A DNA stretch of 64,000 nucleotides from positions 620,001 through 684,000 of the forward strand of contig NZ_JAHDAP010000001.1 of assembly GCF_018499575.1 (NCBI RefSeq). The letters run 5' to 3'. How positions within the stretch are numbered: the stretch's first letter is position 1; each line of letters opens with the position of its first letter. This DNA comes from Streptococcus infantis. Lineage in GTDB: Bacteria; Bacillota; Bacilli; Lactobacillales; Streptococcaceae. Under the pieces are notes generated by a model, which was not told the origin of the DNA, did not search any database, and was given only the letters and a program-made list of their open reading frames with translations. Made by a program: the position numbers and the translations under genes. Positions 28,281-38,127 of the stretch are shown piece after piece.

Positions 28281-29933
28281 ATGTCATTTGATGGATTTTT
28301 TTTACACCACATGGTTGAGGAATTGCAGACAGAACTACTAAATGGCCGCATCCAAAAGATCAATCAACCTTTTGACCAAGAATTGGTCCTTCAAATCCGT
28401 AGCAACCGTCAAAGTCATCGCTTGCTCCTTTCTGCACATCCTGTATTTGGTCGCATACAGTTGACAGACACGACTTTTGAAAATCCTGCTCAACCTTCAA
28501 CCTTTATCATGGTATTGAGGAAATATTTACAGGGGGCAGTCATCGAATCTATTGAGCAGATTGAAAATGATAGAATTGTTGAAATCACTGTTTCTAACAA
28601 GAACGAGATTGGTGATGATATTCAGGCAACACTTATCATTGAGATTATGGGGAAACATAGTAATATTCTTCTCGTAGACAAGTCTAGCAACAAAATTCTT
28701 GAGGTGATTAAACATATTGGTTTCTCTCAAAATAGTTACCGGACTCTCCTACCTGGTGCAACTTACATCGCCCCACCAAGTACAGAGGCTCTCAATCCTT
28801 TTACCATCAAGGATGAAAAATTGTTTGAAATTCTACAGACACAAGAATTGACAGCTAGAAACCTTCAAAGCCTTTTTCAAGGTCTAGGTCGTGATACGGC
28901 AACCGAGTTAGAAAGACAACTGCTTAGTGATAAACTAGCCAATTTTCGAAACTTTTTTAAGCAAGAAACCAACCCTTGCTTAACGGATAAATCATTCTCT
29001 TGTGTACCATTTTCCAATAAATTAGACGTAGATTTTTCAAGCCTTTCTCAACTACTTGATGTCTATTACAAAGACAAAGCCGAACGTGATAGGGTGAAGC
29101 AACAGGCTAGCGAACTCATTCGCCGAGTTGAAAATGAACTGCAAAAGAATCGTCAAAAGCTTAAGAAGCAAGAAAAAGAACTGCTTGCCACTGAAAATGC
29201 TGAGGAGTTCCGACAAAAAGGTGAGTTACTAACAACTTTTCTACATCAAGTTCCAAATGACCAAGACCAAGTCGTCTTAGACAATTATTACACCAATCAG
29301 CCAATTACAATCGCGCTTGATAAGGCCTTAACACCTAGCCAAAATGCTCAAAAGTATTTTAAGCGATATCAGAAGTTAAAAGAGGCTGTTAAATATCTAA
29401 CCGAACTAATCGAAGAAACAAAATCTACTATTCTTTATCTGGAAAGCGTGGAGACAGTTCTCAACCAAGCTGGACTCGATGAAATTGCTGAAATTCGTGA
29501 AGAATTAATTCAAACTGGCTTCATTAGAAGACGGCAGCGAGAGAAAATTCAAAAACGTAAAAAGCCAGAGAAATATCTGGCTAGTGACGGTAAAACCATT
29601 ATTCTCGTTGGACGAAACAATCTTCAAAACGAAGAATTAACCTTTAAGATGGCACGAAAAGATGAACTTTGGTTCCACGCTAAGGATATTCCAGGAAGCC
29701 ACGTCGTCATCTCAGGTAACCTGAATCCCTCTGATGAAGTCAAGACGGATGCTGCTGAACTTGCTGCCTACTATTCGAAAGGACGTCTTTCTAATCTCGT
29801 TCAAGTGGATATGATTGAGGTTAAAAAACTAAATAAACCAACTGGTGGAAAACCTGGTTTTGTCACCTATACAGGACAAAAAACCTTACGTGTTACACCT
29901 GATTCCGAGAAAATTGAATCCATGAAGTTGTAA
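28281..29933 (+). CDS. pavA: RqcH-family ribosome quality control / fibronectin-binding protein PavA
   Basis: Known in pneumococcus as the fibronectin-binding virulence factor PavA; the family (NFACT, bacterial RqcH) also adds alanine tails to nascent chains stalled on 50S subunits. The 550-residue protein has NFACT-N (1-200), coiled-coil regions (about 270-330 and 380-430) and the NFACT-R domain (about 440-535, with DELWFHAKDIPGSHVV). No signal peptide. ATG at 28281 follows GGAGAG; a longer start at 28254 lacks one. A TATAAT lies at 28245-28250. Confidence 0.96.
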   Translation: MSFDGFFLHHMVEELQTELLNGRIQKINQPFDQELVLQIRSNRQSHRLLLSAHPVFGRIQLTDTTFENPAQPSTFIMVLRKYLQGAVIESIEQIENDRIVEITVSNKNEIGDDIQATLIIEIMGKHSNILLVDKSSNKILEVIKHIGFSQNSYRTLLPGATYIAPPSTEALNPFTIKDEKLFEILQTQELTARNLQSLFQGLGRDTATELERQLLSDKLANFRNFFKQETNPCLTDKSFSCVPFSNKLDVDFSSLSQLLDVYYKDKAERDRVKQQASELIRRVENELQKNRQKLKKQEKELLATENAEEFRQKGELLTTFLHQVPNDQDQVVLDNYYTNQPITIALDKALTPSQNAQKYFKRYQKLKEAVKYLTELIEETKSTILYLESVETVLNQAGLDEIAEIREELIQTGFIRRRQREKIQKRKKPEKYLASDGKTIILVGRNNLQNEELTFKMARKDELWFHAKDIPGSHVVISGNLNPSDEVKTDAAELAAYYSKGRLSNLVQVDMIEVKKLNKPTGGKPGFVTYTGQKTLRVTPDSEKIESMKL

Positions 29934-29995
29934 TATCAGTCTTATTTTAAAAATATTATTACTTCACTTTTACACAAAAATAGGAGGGGAGCTCA

Positions 29996-30856
29996 ATGCT
30001 ACGGCATATTAAATCAACTTTAACTATTATATTCGGAGCTGCTATCTTCGCCTTCGGACTTACTTATTTTGTTGTTCCACATCACTTGTTCGAAGGTGGA
30101 GCAACAGGGATAACCTTGATTACCTACTATCTCTTTAATATCCCTATTTCGCTGATGAATATCTTGATTAATATCCCTCTCTTCCTACTAGCTTGGAAAA
30201 TATTTGGACTAAGATCACTATATTCTAGTCTACTTGGAACTATTGCCGTCTCCGTCTGGTTAGCTATCTTTGAGAAGATTCCTCTTCAGTTTAACCTTGA
30301 AGGTGATTTGGTTGTGGTTGCTTTAGTAGCTGGTGTCCTCCTAGGTGTTGGACTTGGTGTTATTTTCAACGCGGGTGGAACAACTGGTGGCACTGATATC
30401 GTCGCTCGTATCCTTAATAAATACACCAATATCTCTGTTGGAAAATTGCTTTTTGGACTTGATTTTCTGATTCTAATGTTGATTTTAATTATCTTCCACG
30501 ACCTACGTCTTGTAACCTATACTCTCTTATTTGACTTCATCATTTCAAGAGTTATTGACTTAATCGGTGAGGGTGGATATGCTGGAAAAGGATTTATGAT
30601 TATCACTCAAAAACCGATGGAATTAGCCGATAAAATCAACGAAGAACTCGGTCGTGGTGTTACCTTTATCTCAGGACAAGGCTACTATAGCAAAAAGGAC
30701 TTAAAAATTATTTACTGTATTGTCGCAAGAAATGAAATTGTCAAGATGAAAGAAATGATTCATACAGTTGATCCGATGGCCTTTATCACTATCACGGAAG
30801 CCCATGAAATTCTTGGAGAAGGCTTCACTTTCCCAGCTAGAGACGAAGTTTCTTAA
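29996..30856 (+). CDS. YitT-family membrane protein (DUF2179)
   Basis: A 286-residue protein with about five membrane helices (10-200), GGATGITL and GGTTGGTDIVARI glycine-rich motifs typical of YitT proteins, and a cytoplasmic DUF2179 domain (about 215-275, with GRGVTFISGQGYYSKKDLK). Function unknown in streptococci; related proteins are proposed transporters. It follows pavA by 62 bp, with an AGGAGGGGAG site, and ends at a strong terminator. Confidence 0.9.
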   Translation: MLRHIKSTLTIIFGAAIFAFGLTYFVVPHHLFEGGATGITLITYYLFNIPISLMNILINIPLFLLAWKIFGLRSLYSSLLGTIAVSVWLAIFEKIPLQFNLEGDLVVVALVAGVLLGVGLGVIFNAGGTTGGTDIVARILNKYTNISVGKLLFGLDFLILMLILIIFHDLRLVTYTLLFDFIISRVIDLIGEGGYAGKGFMIITQKPMELADKINEELGRGVTFISGQGYYSKKDLKIIYCIVARNEIVKMKEMIHTVDPMAFITITEAHEILGEGFTFPARDEVS

Positions 30857-30865
30857 CCTTAAAAT

Positions 30866-30902
30866 AAAAAAAGTAACTTCAATAGTTGAAGTTACTTTTT
30901 TA
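30866..30902. terminator. Bidirectional terminator between yitT and nox
   Basis: AAGTAACTTCAA-TAG-TTGAAGTTACTT stem with A and T runs on either side; serves the convergent genes. Confidence 0.9.
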
Positions 30903-30917
30903 ATGGCATATCATCAA

Positions 30918-32297
30918 TTATTTTTCCGCTGTAAGTGCAGCCATTGTGATGTAGTTGTATGGTTTATTGAAGTGTGGCAAGAAGAATAGGTCTGTCAATG
31001 CTAATTTATCAATTGTAACGTGTTCTTGAATTGCAAGTGAGAACATGTGAATTCCCATGCTAATTGCTGAATCACGAGATACCATTTGAGCACCAAGGAT
31101 TTCACGGCTGTCTTTATCAAAGACGATCTTGATAGCTACTTCATAGTTGTCATGTTTCATAAATTCTGGTTTTTGAAGGTCGTTAAATCCAGTTTCAGTT
31201 GCGTTGTAACCTGCAGCTTTTGCTTTTTCAAGTGTCAAACCAGTTGAAACCATGTGAAGACCATAGATAGAAATACCATTTGATCCTTGAACACCGATTC
31301 CTTCAAGTTCATGTCCACAAGCGTTGAAAGCACCTACGATACCTGTACGTACAGCGTTTGAAGCAAGTGCGATGTAGCTAGTGTCTTTACGAGCGTTATC
31401 ATAAACAGTCGCGCAGTCACCAACAGCGTATACACCTGGAATTGAAGTTTCTTGTTTCTTGTCTACAAGGAAGGCACCGTTACGGAAGAGTTCAATCTTA
31501 CCGTCAGCAAGAGCTGTGTTTGGACGGAATCCAACTGCAAGAACAACCATATCCACATCAAATGTTTCTTTGTCAGTTACCAAGCGTTCTACTTTACCAT
31601 CACCTTCGATAGCTTTAACAGTTTGACCAAGTGCCAAACGGATGTTGTGGTCTTCCAAGTTTTTAGCCATCATTTGTGTGAAGTCTTTGTCATAGTATCC
31701 GTTCAATACAGTATCAACGATATCAACAAGAACAACTTCTTTTCCAAGACGTTCGAAAGCTTCAGCAAGCTCAACTCCGATGTAACCACCACCTACAACA
31801 GCGATACGTTCAAGGTGTTTGCTCTTATCAGCAAGTTTGTTGATAACTTCTTCAGCATTTTGATACAATTTAACGAATTGTACGTTTTCAAGAGTTGCTT
31901 TAAACTCACGGTTCCCTTTAACAATTTCAACACCTTCAATTGGCGGCAAGATTGGAGTTGAACCAGTTGCGAAGATCAATTTGTCATATGATTCTTTGTG
32001 TTCTTTACCGTCAACTTCAGCAGTAACAACTTTATTGTCATAGTCAATTGAAAGAACTGGTGAGTTCATGTAAACTTTAGCACCTTTTGCTTCCAATTTT
32101 TCTTTATCAGAGTAGAACAATCCTTCAGGACCGTCGATTTGCTCACCAATCCAAAGAGCCATTCCACATCCAAGGAATGAAATGTTTGAGTTTTGGTCAA
32201 ATACAACGATTTCGTTTTCGTTTCCAAAGTTGTCCAACATAGTGTTGATACATGCAGTTCCAGCGTGGTTAGCACCCACGACTACGATTTTACTCAT
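30918..32297 (-). CDS. nox: H2O-forming NADH oxidase
   Basis: FAD enzyme reducing oxygen to water with NADH, regenerating NAD+ and limiting oxygen stress. The 459 residues contain the N-terminal FAD motif ([11 protein letters not shown]), redox Cys44 in FLGCGM, the NADH motif [14 protein letters not shown] and the second FAD strand VYAVGDCA. The single active-site Cys and overall match fit the four-electron streptococcal Nox. A cre-like site overlaps its -35. Divergent from the apbE flavin module. Confidence 0.96.
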   Translation of the reverse strand: MSKIVVVGANHAGTACINTMLDNFGNENEIVVFDQNSNISFLGCGMALWIGEQIDGPEGLFYSDKEKLEAKGAKVYMNSPVLSIDYDNKVVTAEVDGKEHKESYDKLIFATGSTPILPPIEGVEIVKGNREFKATLENVQFVKLYQNAEEVINKLADKSKHLERIAVVGGGYIGVELAEAFERLGKEVVLVDIVDTVLNGYYDKDFTQMMAKNLEDHNIRLALGQTVKAIEGDGKVERLVTDKETFDVDMVVLAVGFRPNTALADGKIELFRNGAFLVDKKQETSIPGVYAVGDCATVYDNARKDTSYIALASNAVRTGIVGAFNACGHELEGIGVQGSNGISIYGLHMVSTGLTLEKAKAAGYNATETGFNDLQKPEFMKHDNYEVAIKIVFDKDSREILGAQMVSRDSAISMGIHMFSLAIQEHVTIDKLALTDLFFLPHFNKPYNYITMAALTAEK

Positions 32298-32335
32298 AAG
32301 ATAAATCCTACCTTTATTTTTTTATTTACCTTTCA

Positions 32336-32364
32336 AGTATACCATTATCTGTGAACGTTTTCAA
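32336..32364 (-). promoter_or_regulatory. nox promoter with overlapping cre-like site
   Basis: Minus strand TTGAAA (32359-32364), 17-base spacer, TATACT (32336-32341). The -35 is part of TTGAAAACGTTCACA (32350-32364), close to the CcpA cre consensus TGAAARCGYTTWNN. Repression by CcpA in good sugar is the inference. Confidence 0.65.
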
Positions 32365-32498
32365 GATTTTTAACCCGTTTGATGTTATTTAAGAAACTTT
32401 TTGAAATATATGTTAACTCGTTTTCAAAGCCTTATCATAGCTTTTTGACATTTTTAAATTCTTGCAAGCATATTTCTTGACTTTTTGTAAAAAATAAT

Positions 32499-32527
32499 TT
32501 GTGAAAACGCTGACTTTATGATATTCT
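32499..32527 (+). promoter_or_regulatory. apbE promoter with overlapping cre-like site
   Basis: Plus strand TTGTGA (32499-32504), 17-base spacer, TATTCT (32522-32527). TGTGAAAACGCTGACT across the -35 resembles a cre site. With the nox site, both divergent promoters carry a cre-like sequence at -35. Confidence 0.5.
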
Positions 32528-32616
32528 ATTTATATGGAAATGAAATATAAATTCTTAAATTGTGATACATTCAAGATTTGTAGCTATTTCCGAGTGATTT
32601 GAAGGGAGTTGATTCT

Positions 32617-33537
32617 TTGTCTCTCAGTTCATCATCTGAGCGATTAATGGGAACTACGATTACTATTTCCTTAGTCCATGAACAAGCGGACAATCTTCTC
32701 CGTCAAGCTTTTGATTTGCTAAAGGAACTTGAATTTCGCTTCAACGCTAACAGTTCTGAATCCGAATTAATGGAAATTAACTATCAGGCAGGTATTGCCC
32801 CAGTTAAAGTCCATCCTGATTTGTATGAACTCATTTCATTAGGTCTGGAACACAGTCTAGCACCTAAAAGTCATCTCAATATTAGTATAGGACCTTTGGT
32901 TCAAACCTGGCGTATCGGTTTTTCCGATGCAAAGGTTGCAAGCCCTGAAGAAATCGCTTCAGCCTTACCACTAATAAACCCTCATTTTATTAAACTCGAT
33001 TCAGTCAATTCTACAGTTTTCCTAGAAAAAAAGGGAATGAAAATCGACTTGGGGTGTTTAGCAAAGGGGTACAGTGCAGATAAGGTTGCAGCTTTCTTGA
33101 AAGAAAACGGCGTCACTTCTGCTCTTATTAATCTTGGAGGAAACATCCTCACAATTGGGAACAACCAATCAAAAGATGGACGTCCGTGGCAAATCGGCAT
33201 TCAAGATCCAAACAATCCACGTGGTAATCACCTTATGACCTTGTCTATTACTGGAAAATCAGTGGTTACATCTGGGATTTATGAACGGCATCTTGAAATC
33301 AATGGCAAGGATTATCATCACATTTTCGATAGTGAAACAGGTTATCCTCTTGAAACGGATTTAGCTAGTTTAACCATTATATCTGACCGCTCTGTTGACG
33401 GCGAGATATGGACCACACGATTATTTGGCGAACGTAGCGCCTCTATTATGTGGCAAGTCGAAAATATTGATGGTATCGAAGCCATCCTCATTGACAAAGA
33501 TGGACGCTTAGCTTGTTCATCTGGTATCCAACGATAA
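32617..33537 (+). CDS. apbE: FAD:protein FMN transferase (ApbE-like), cytosolic form
   Basis: ApbE enzymes attach FMN covalently to a Ser or Thr of target proteins. The 306-residue protein shows the family landmarks MGTT at the N-terminus, IDLGCLAKGYSADKVA (about residue 145), NLGGNI, and the H-H-I-F-D-S-E-T-G-Y-P metal/FAD segment. It has no signal peptide or lipobox, so it works in the cytosol. I chose TTG at 32617 because AAGGGAG lies seven bases upstream; a TTG at 32599 is the alternative. It leads the operon with two reductases, one of which carries the target motifs. Confidence 0.9.
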   Translation: MSLSSSSERLMGTTITISLVHEQADNLLRQAFDLLKELEFRFNANSSESELMEINYQAGIAPVKVHPDLYELISLGLEHSLAPKSHLNISIGPLVQTWRIGFSDAKVASPEEIASALPLINPHFIKLDSVNSTVFLEKKGMKIDLGCLAKGYSADKVAAFLKENGVTSALINLGGNILTIGNNQSKDGRPWQIGIQDPNNPRGNHLMTLSITGKSVVTSGIYERHLEINGKDYHHIFDSETGYPLETDLASLTIISDRSVDGEIWTTRLFGERSASIMWQVENIDGIEAILIDKDGRLACSSGIQR

Positions 33538-33571
33538 ATAATTAATAATGCAAAAAGAGAAAGGAAAGCCC

Positions 33572-34177
33572 ATGCTTAAACTTATTGCTATTGTAGGAAC
33601 TAACTCAAAACGTTCCACAAACCGCCAACTGCTTCAATATATGCAGAAACACTTTGCTGATAAAGCAGAAATCGAATTGGTAGAAATTAAAGATCTACCT
33701 GTATTTAACAAACCAGCTGACAAACAAATCCCAGCTGAAGCTACGGAAATCGCTGCTAAAATCGAAGCTGCTGATGGAGTTATTATCGGTACTCCAGAAT
33801 ACGACCACTCAATCCCAGCTGTTCTTATGAGCGCTCTTGCTTGGATTTCATATGGTGTATTCCCACTTTTGAACAAACCTGTCATGATTACAGGTGCTTC
33901 ATATGGTACACTCGGTTCATCACGTGCTCAATTGCAACTTCGTCAAATTCTTAATGCTCCTGAAATCAAAGCAAATGTTCTCCCAGATGAATTCTTGCTT
34001 TCACATTCTCTTCAAGCATTTGATCAAAATGGTGACTTGGTAGATCTTGATGTCATCAAGAAATTGGATGCCATCTTTGATGACTTCCGTATCTTTGTTA
34101 AAGTTACTGAGAAATTGCGTAACGCACAAGAGCTTCTTCGCAAAGATGCTGAAGATTTTGATTGGGAAAATTTGTAA
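33572..34177 (+). CDS. NADPH-dependent FMN reductase family flavoprotein
   Basis: A 201-residue flavodoxin-fold protein. Flavin-binding landmarks are GTNSKRSTNRQLLQ (phosphate loop, residues 8-21), GTPEYDHSIPAVLM and VMITGASYGTLGSSRAQ. It would reduce FMN or a protein-bound flavin with NAD(P)H. ATG at 33572 follows AAAGGAAAG. It is a homologue of the N-terminal half of the next gene, 17 bp downstream, suggesting duplication within an electron-transfer operon with apbE. Confidence 0.9.
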   Translation: MLKLIAIVGTNSKRSTNRQLLQYMQKHFADKAEIELVEIKDLPVFNKPADKQIPAEATEIAAKIEAADGVIIGTPEYDHSIPAVLMSALAWISYGVFPLLNKPVMITGASYGTLGSSRAQLQLRQILNAPEIKANVLPDEFLLSHSLQAFDQNGDLVDLDVIKKLDAIFDDFRIFVKVTEKLRNAQELLRKDAEDFDWENL

Positions 34178-34194
34178 GATAGGAGATCGAAAGA

Positions 34195-35442
34195 ATGAAA
34201 TTTGTTGGACTTGTTGGATCAAACTACGATCAATCATATAACCGCAAACTCTTGGAGTTCATCCGCCGTCAGTTTAAATTTAAATTTGAACTAGAAGTTT
34301 TGGAAATCGATGAAGTTCCAATGTTTAACCAAGACGAAAAATGGGACGAGAGCTTCCAGTTGCGCCTTCTTTACAACAAAATTACTCGAGCTGATGGTGT
34401 GATTATTGCTACTCCAGAGCACAACCACACTATTTCTGCTTCACTTAAGTCAGTCCTTGAATGGCTTTCATACGAAGTTCATCCATTTGAAAACAAACCA
34501 GTTATGATTGTGGGTGCTTCATACTACGATCAAGGAACTTCACGTGCTCAAGTTCACCTTCGTAAAATTCTTGATGCACCAGGAGTAAATGCCTACACAT
34601 TACCAGGTAATGAGTTCCTTCTTGGAAAAGCCAAAGAAGCTTTTGATGCAAAAGGAAATATTATTAACGAAGGAACTGTTAAATTCCTTGAAACTTGCTT
34701 AGATAACTTTGTCAAATATGTAGGAGTCGTATCTAATTTGAAAAAACCAAAACCAATTGAACCAGAAGACTTGGATTGTGGAAAACCAATTGCCACAACT
34801 ATTACAGAGGTTGACCCTGATGATCCAGAATGGGTAGAAAAAGTTGCAGAAATTACAGGTGCTGTTTCAGGTGATACATACGTTAAACTTGACCATGGTA
34901 TCCTTACAGTTAACCAAATCGATATGTTCTTGAAAGCTATGCCTTTTGAATTGACATATGCTGATGACAACAACCAATTCCTCTACTACAACAACGCTCA
35001 CCAAGATCCAGAAACAATGTTTGCGAAACGTGTACCACCTCAATCTGGTAGCCGTATGTCAACAGTTCACGGATCACTTCCACCTGCACGTATGAAAAAC
35101 GTTGAGTGGGTTATTGGTACACTTCGCAATGGCAACCAAGAATACGTACGTACAATTGTTCCTGGTTCACCTGCAGGTGTTATCAATACTCACAACTACC
35201 AAGCTATGTACTATCCTGATGGATCATATGCTGGTATCAATGAAATTGTCTTTAACTTCCAACCATGGCTTGACTGGTACTTGAAAGAAACTGGTCAACG
35301 TTTGGTAGGCGGTAGCGGACCTTTTGCTCCTGCTGCTGGAGGTCACGGTGATGCTGATGCTACTTCTGGTGCATCTGACGCTGGAGGACATGGTGATGGT
35401 GGCCACGGAGCTGCTGATGCTACTTCTGGTGCAAGTAACTAA
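34195..35442 (+). CDS. FMN reductase-PAS fusion with two ApbE flavinylation tags
   Basis: A 415-residue three-part protein. Residues 1-180 are a flavodoxin-like FMN reductase (GSNYDQSYNRKLL, ATPEHNHTISASL, GASYYDQGTSRAQ). Residues about 245-360 look like a PAS domain of the DUF438 type (FELTYADDNNQFLYYNN, RVPPQSGSRMSTVHG, YPDGSYAGINE). Residues 371-415 are a Gly/Ala/His/Asp tail with the heptad DATSGAS twice (388-394 and 408-414), matching the ApbE target pattern D-[A/G]-x-[S/T]-G-A-[S/T]; Ser394 and Ser414 would carry FMN. AGGAG upstream. Likely a cytosolic NAD(P)H-to-flavin relay modified by the neighbouring ApbE; physiological acceptor unknown. Confidence 0.85.
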   Translation: MKFVGLVGSNYDQSYNRKLLEFIRRQFKFKFELEVLEIDEVPMFNQDEKWDESFQLRLLYNKITRADGVIIATPEHNHTISASLKSVLEWLSYEVHPFENKPVMIVGASYYDQGTSRAQVHLRKILDAPGVNAYTLPGNEFLLGKAKEAFDAKGNIINEGTVKFLETCLDNFVKYVGVVSNLKKPKPIEPEDLDCGKPIATTITEVDPDDPEWVEKVAEITGAVSGDTYVKLDHGILTVNQIDMFLKAMPFELTYADDNNQFLYYNNAHQDPETMFAKRVPPQSGSRMSTVHGSLPPARMKNVEWVIGTLRNGNQEYVRTIVPGSPAGVINTHNYQAMYYPDGSYAGINEIVFNFQPWLDWYLKETGQRLVGGSGPFAPAAGGHGDADATSGASDAGGHGDGGHGAADATSGASN

Positions 35443-35451
35443 TAACTAACT

Positions 35452-35479
35452 AAAAGGAACCCAAAATGGTTCCTTTTTT
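35452..35479 (+). terminator. Terminator of the apbE operon
   Basis: AAAAGGAACC-CAAAAT-GGTTCCTTTTTT hairpin nine bases after the stop codon. Confidence 0.88.
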
Positions 35480-35486
35480 ATAATAG

Positions 35487-35520
35487 AAATCTCGGTTCGC
35501 ACTCACAAACCGAGATTTTT
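35487..35520. terminator. Second hairpin, terminator for the DUF896 gene
   Basis: AAATCTCGGTT / AACCGAGATTT stem with a ten-base loop and T runs; on the minus strand it follows the DUF896 stop codon. Confidence 0.8.
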
Positions 35521-35524
35521 TTAT

Positions 35525-35782
35525 TTATGAATTCGGATCATCAAGACTACGGCCGTGTAAACCTTTTTCGCGTTGTACTTGACGAAGTTTTTCAGGAGTC
35601 ACATCATTACCATCTTCATCGACGATTTTGATTCCTTCAATGTGGTGACGTACTGAACGACGATAACCTTCGATATATTCCTCACGAAGTTTGGCTTGTT
35701 CTACTTTTTCTTCCGCAGTCAAGCCTTCTGTTTTTTTCTTTTTAGCAAGTTCATTAATACGAGCGATTTTTTCTGGTGTCAT
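35525..35782 (-). CDS. DUF896 (UPF0291) small protein
   Basis: An 85-residue, highly charged helical protein: [19 protein letters not shown], then [11 protein letters not shown], then a C-terminal [13 protein letters not shown] segment. Members of this family in Bacillus (YnzC) are small helical-hairpin proteins without firm function. Strong TTGGAGG site before the ATG. It follows glyS by 29 bp and shares its transcript. Confidence 0.9.
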   Translation of the reverse strand: MTPEKIARINELAKKKKTEGLTAEEKVEQAKLREEYIEGYRRSVRHHIEGIKIVDEDGNDVTPEKLRQVQREKGLHGRSLDDPNS

Positions 35783-35811
35783 ATTTTGACCTCCAATCTA
35801 TTTTTCAATTA

Positions 35812-37848
35812 CTATTTTGTATTAAGACGATTAAAAGCAGCCACTGTTTTTGCTTTATTCACAAGTTCAGCAAGAATAGCCAAACGATTATTCTTAACAT
35901 CAACATCCTCTGCCATAACCATGGTATTGTCAAAGAATCCATCAATAACTGGACTAAGAGCAAATAGCTGTGCTAATTTATCGCTAGCTGAACCTTTCAA
36001 TTCAAGACTTTCTACTGCTTGAGTAAGTTCTCTTTCTTGTTCATTTTCAAAGAGATTTGAATCGACTTTGACTGATCCTTCTGCTTTTTCTGCCAAGTTA
36101 AAGGCACGAGATAGAGACTCAACTGATGATTTATAATCTTCAGATTTTGCTGCTTCAGTTAAGGCTTCTGCTGCTTCAATCATATCTGAAACAACAAAGT
36201 TTGAACTTGCAAGAACAGCTTCTTTGATATCTTTTGCAGTAGAACCCATCATCTTATCAACACGAGCTTTGATAAAGTTCAGCACTTCTTCTTGGTTATC
36301 GTAGGTTAAACTATCAAACGATAAGGCATAAAGGCTTGCAATCAACTCGTCCATTGGAATATTCCAACCGAATTCTTCTAAGATACGAACAATCCCTTGT
36401 GTTGCACGACGGAGGGCATAAGGGTCGTTTGAACCAGATGGAATCAAACCAACAGAGAAGAAAGATAAGAGAGTATCTAATTTATCAGCTAGTGCAAGAA
36501 TAGCTCCTACTTTAGATTCAGGGAGAGCTCCCTCAGCTGAATCTGGAAGATAGTGCTCACGAATAGCTTGCGCCACTGCAGCATTTTCTCCTGCAAGAAG
36601 AGCGTACTTCTCACCCATGATTCCTTGAAGCTCATCAAATTCACCAACCATACCAGTTAAGAGGTCAAACTTATAAATGGCTGCAGCACGAGCAAGATCA
36701 AGTGTTTCATCTACTGATAAGCCAGCTTTTTCTGCTAACAGGATAGCAATTTGCCCAGTACGAATCATATGCTCACGAAGTGAACCAATCTTTTCATGGA
36801 AAGTTACATGCGATAACTTGGCTACAAGATCTTCAATCTTCAATTTTTGGTCTTCACGCCAGAAGAATTCTCCGTCTTCCAGACGTGCAACTAAGACTTT
36901 CTCATTTCCTCGGATGACATTTTCCAAGTGTTCGGCATTCCCATTGCGGACAGAAATGAAGTTTGGTTTTAGATTTCCTTCAAGGTCACGTACAACAAAG
37001 TAGCGTTGGTGAGTTTCCATTGAAGTCACTAAAACTTCTTCTGGAACTTCAAGGTATTTAGGATCAAAATTACCAATAAAGGCTGTTGGGTATTCAACCA
37101 GATTCAAGACTTCATTCAAAAGCCCTTCATCAATCTGTACTTGAACTCCTTGTTCTGCTTCGATAGCCTTGATTTGTTCACGAATCATATTTTCGCGTTC
37201 AATGCTATCAGCAATGACATAGACTTTTCGTAAGTCTTCTTCATAACTATCAGCGTGACGGATTTCAACTTCATGTCCAAGGAAGCGATGACCTCGACTG
37301 ACTCTGCCTGAATGAATATCAAGGAAATCCATATCAAGAGCTTTATCATCCAAAAGAACAGTCAACGTGTGAACTGGACGGATGTATTCAAAGGTATTAT
37401 TTGCCCAGTGCATGCTGACAGGAAAACTTAAACCAGCTAAAACTTCTGGAATTCCTGCTAAAACTTCCTCGGCTGGTTTTCCAGCTTCATGTTTAGTTAC
37501 ATAGACATATTCTTCACCTTTGATTTCACGGAATTCAATATCATCTACCGTCAAGCCTTTTCCACGGACAAATCCTTGGGCAGCTTTTGAGAAGTTTCCA
37601 TCAGCATCCAAGGCAATTTTCTTAGAAGGTCCTTTAAAATCTTCAGTCAAATCTGTTTGTTGGTCTGCTAAACCAAGAACGCGAACAGCCAAACGACGTG
37701 GAGTCGAGAAGGTTTGAATTCCTTCGTATGAAAGGCGGTTCTCATTTAAGAAGGCTGCCATTTTTTCACCCAGTTGTTTTTCACTTGGTGTGACAACGTA
37801 GGCTGGTAGCTCTTCAAGTCCTAATTCTACTAATAAGTTTTTTGTCAT
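35812..37848 (-). CDS. glyS: Glycyl-tRNA synthetase beta subunit
   Basis: With GlyQ forms the alpha2-beta2 enzyme that charges tRNA-Gly. The 678 residues begin [19 protein letters not shown] and end with the anticodon-binding-like region; conserved ELGTEELP-like start and [10 protein letters not shown] motif (near residue 490) are present. Full length. Separated from glyQ by an unusually long, hairpin-rich 279-bp spacer, although both must be made in equal amounts. Confidence 0.97.
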   Translation of the reverse strand: MTKNLLVELGLEELPAYVVTPSEKQLGEKMAAFLNENRLSYEGIQTFSTPRRLAVRVLGLADQQTDLTEDFKGPSKKIALDADGNFSKAAQGFVRGKGLTVDDIEFREIKGEEYVYVTKHEAGKPAEEVLAGIPEVLAGLSFPVSMHWANNTFEYIRPVHTLTVLLDDKALDMDFLDIHSGRVSRGHRFLGHEVEIRHADSYEEDLRKVYVIADSIERENMIREQIKAIEAEQGVQVQIDEGLLNEVLNLVEYPTAFIGNFDPKYLEVPEEVLVTSMETHQRYFVVRDLEGNLKPNFISVRNGNAEHLENVIRGNEKVLVARLEDGEFFWREDQKLKIEDLVAKLSHVTFHEKIGSLREHMIRTGQIAILLAEKAGLSVDETLDLARAAAIYKFDLLTGMVGEFDELQGIMGEKYALLAGENAAVAQAIREHYLPDSAEGALPESKVGAILALADKLDTLLSFFSVGLIPSGSNDPYALRRATQGIVRILEEFGWNIPMDELIASLYALSFDSLTYDNQEEVLNFIKARVDKMMGSTAKDIKEAVLASSNFVVSDMIEAAEALTEAAKSEDYKSSVESLSRAFNLAEKAEGSVKVDSNLFENEQERELTQAVESLELKGSASDKLAQLFALSPVIDGFFDNTMVMAEDVDVKNNRLAILAELVNKAKTVAAFNRLNTK

Positions 37849-38127
37849 GTTTTTTCCTTTACATCTTCTTCTTTTTGACAGGCACCTTAGGTACTGGGGA
37901 CGTCACTAACTAACTTTGTGAGGCTGTAGGAAAATCCTATGTCTCCTTGACATAAATTTCCAACAGTCTCATCAAAGTGGATTTAGTCAACTGATTTTTG
38001 AACCTAAGGTTTCAAAAATCCCCATCAAGCAGTACGGCAGTGCCTATCCCTTTAGCAAGTCTTCGACTTGCCACTAGGTGGCTACGTAGGCTCATTTTGT
38101 TAGCCTTTTTTATTCTTGTAACTCTGT
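37849..38127. other. Hairpin-rich spacer between glyQ and glyS
   Basis: 279 bases with at least two clear inverted repeats: GATTTTTGAA-CCTAAGG-TTTCAAAAATC (37993-38020) and CAAGTC-TTC-GACTTG (38055-38069). No RNA family or insertion sequence is recognised, and no convincing gene. A 27-codon minus-strand reading starting near 38095 lacks support. Could be a decayed mobile repeat or a regulatory or processing region. Confidence 0.5.
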
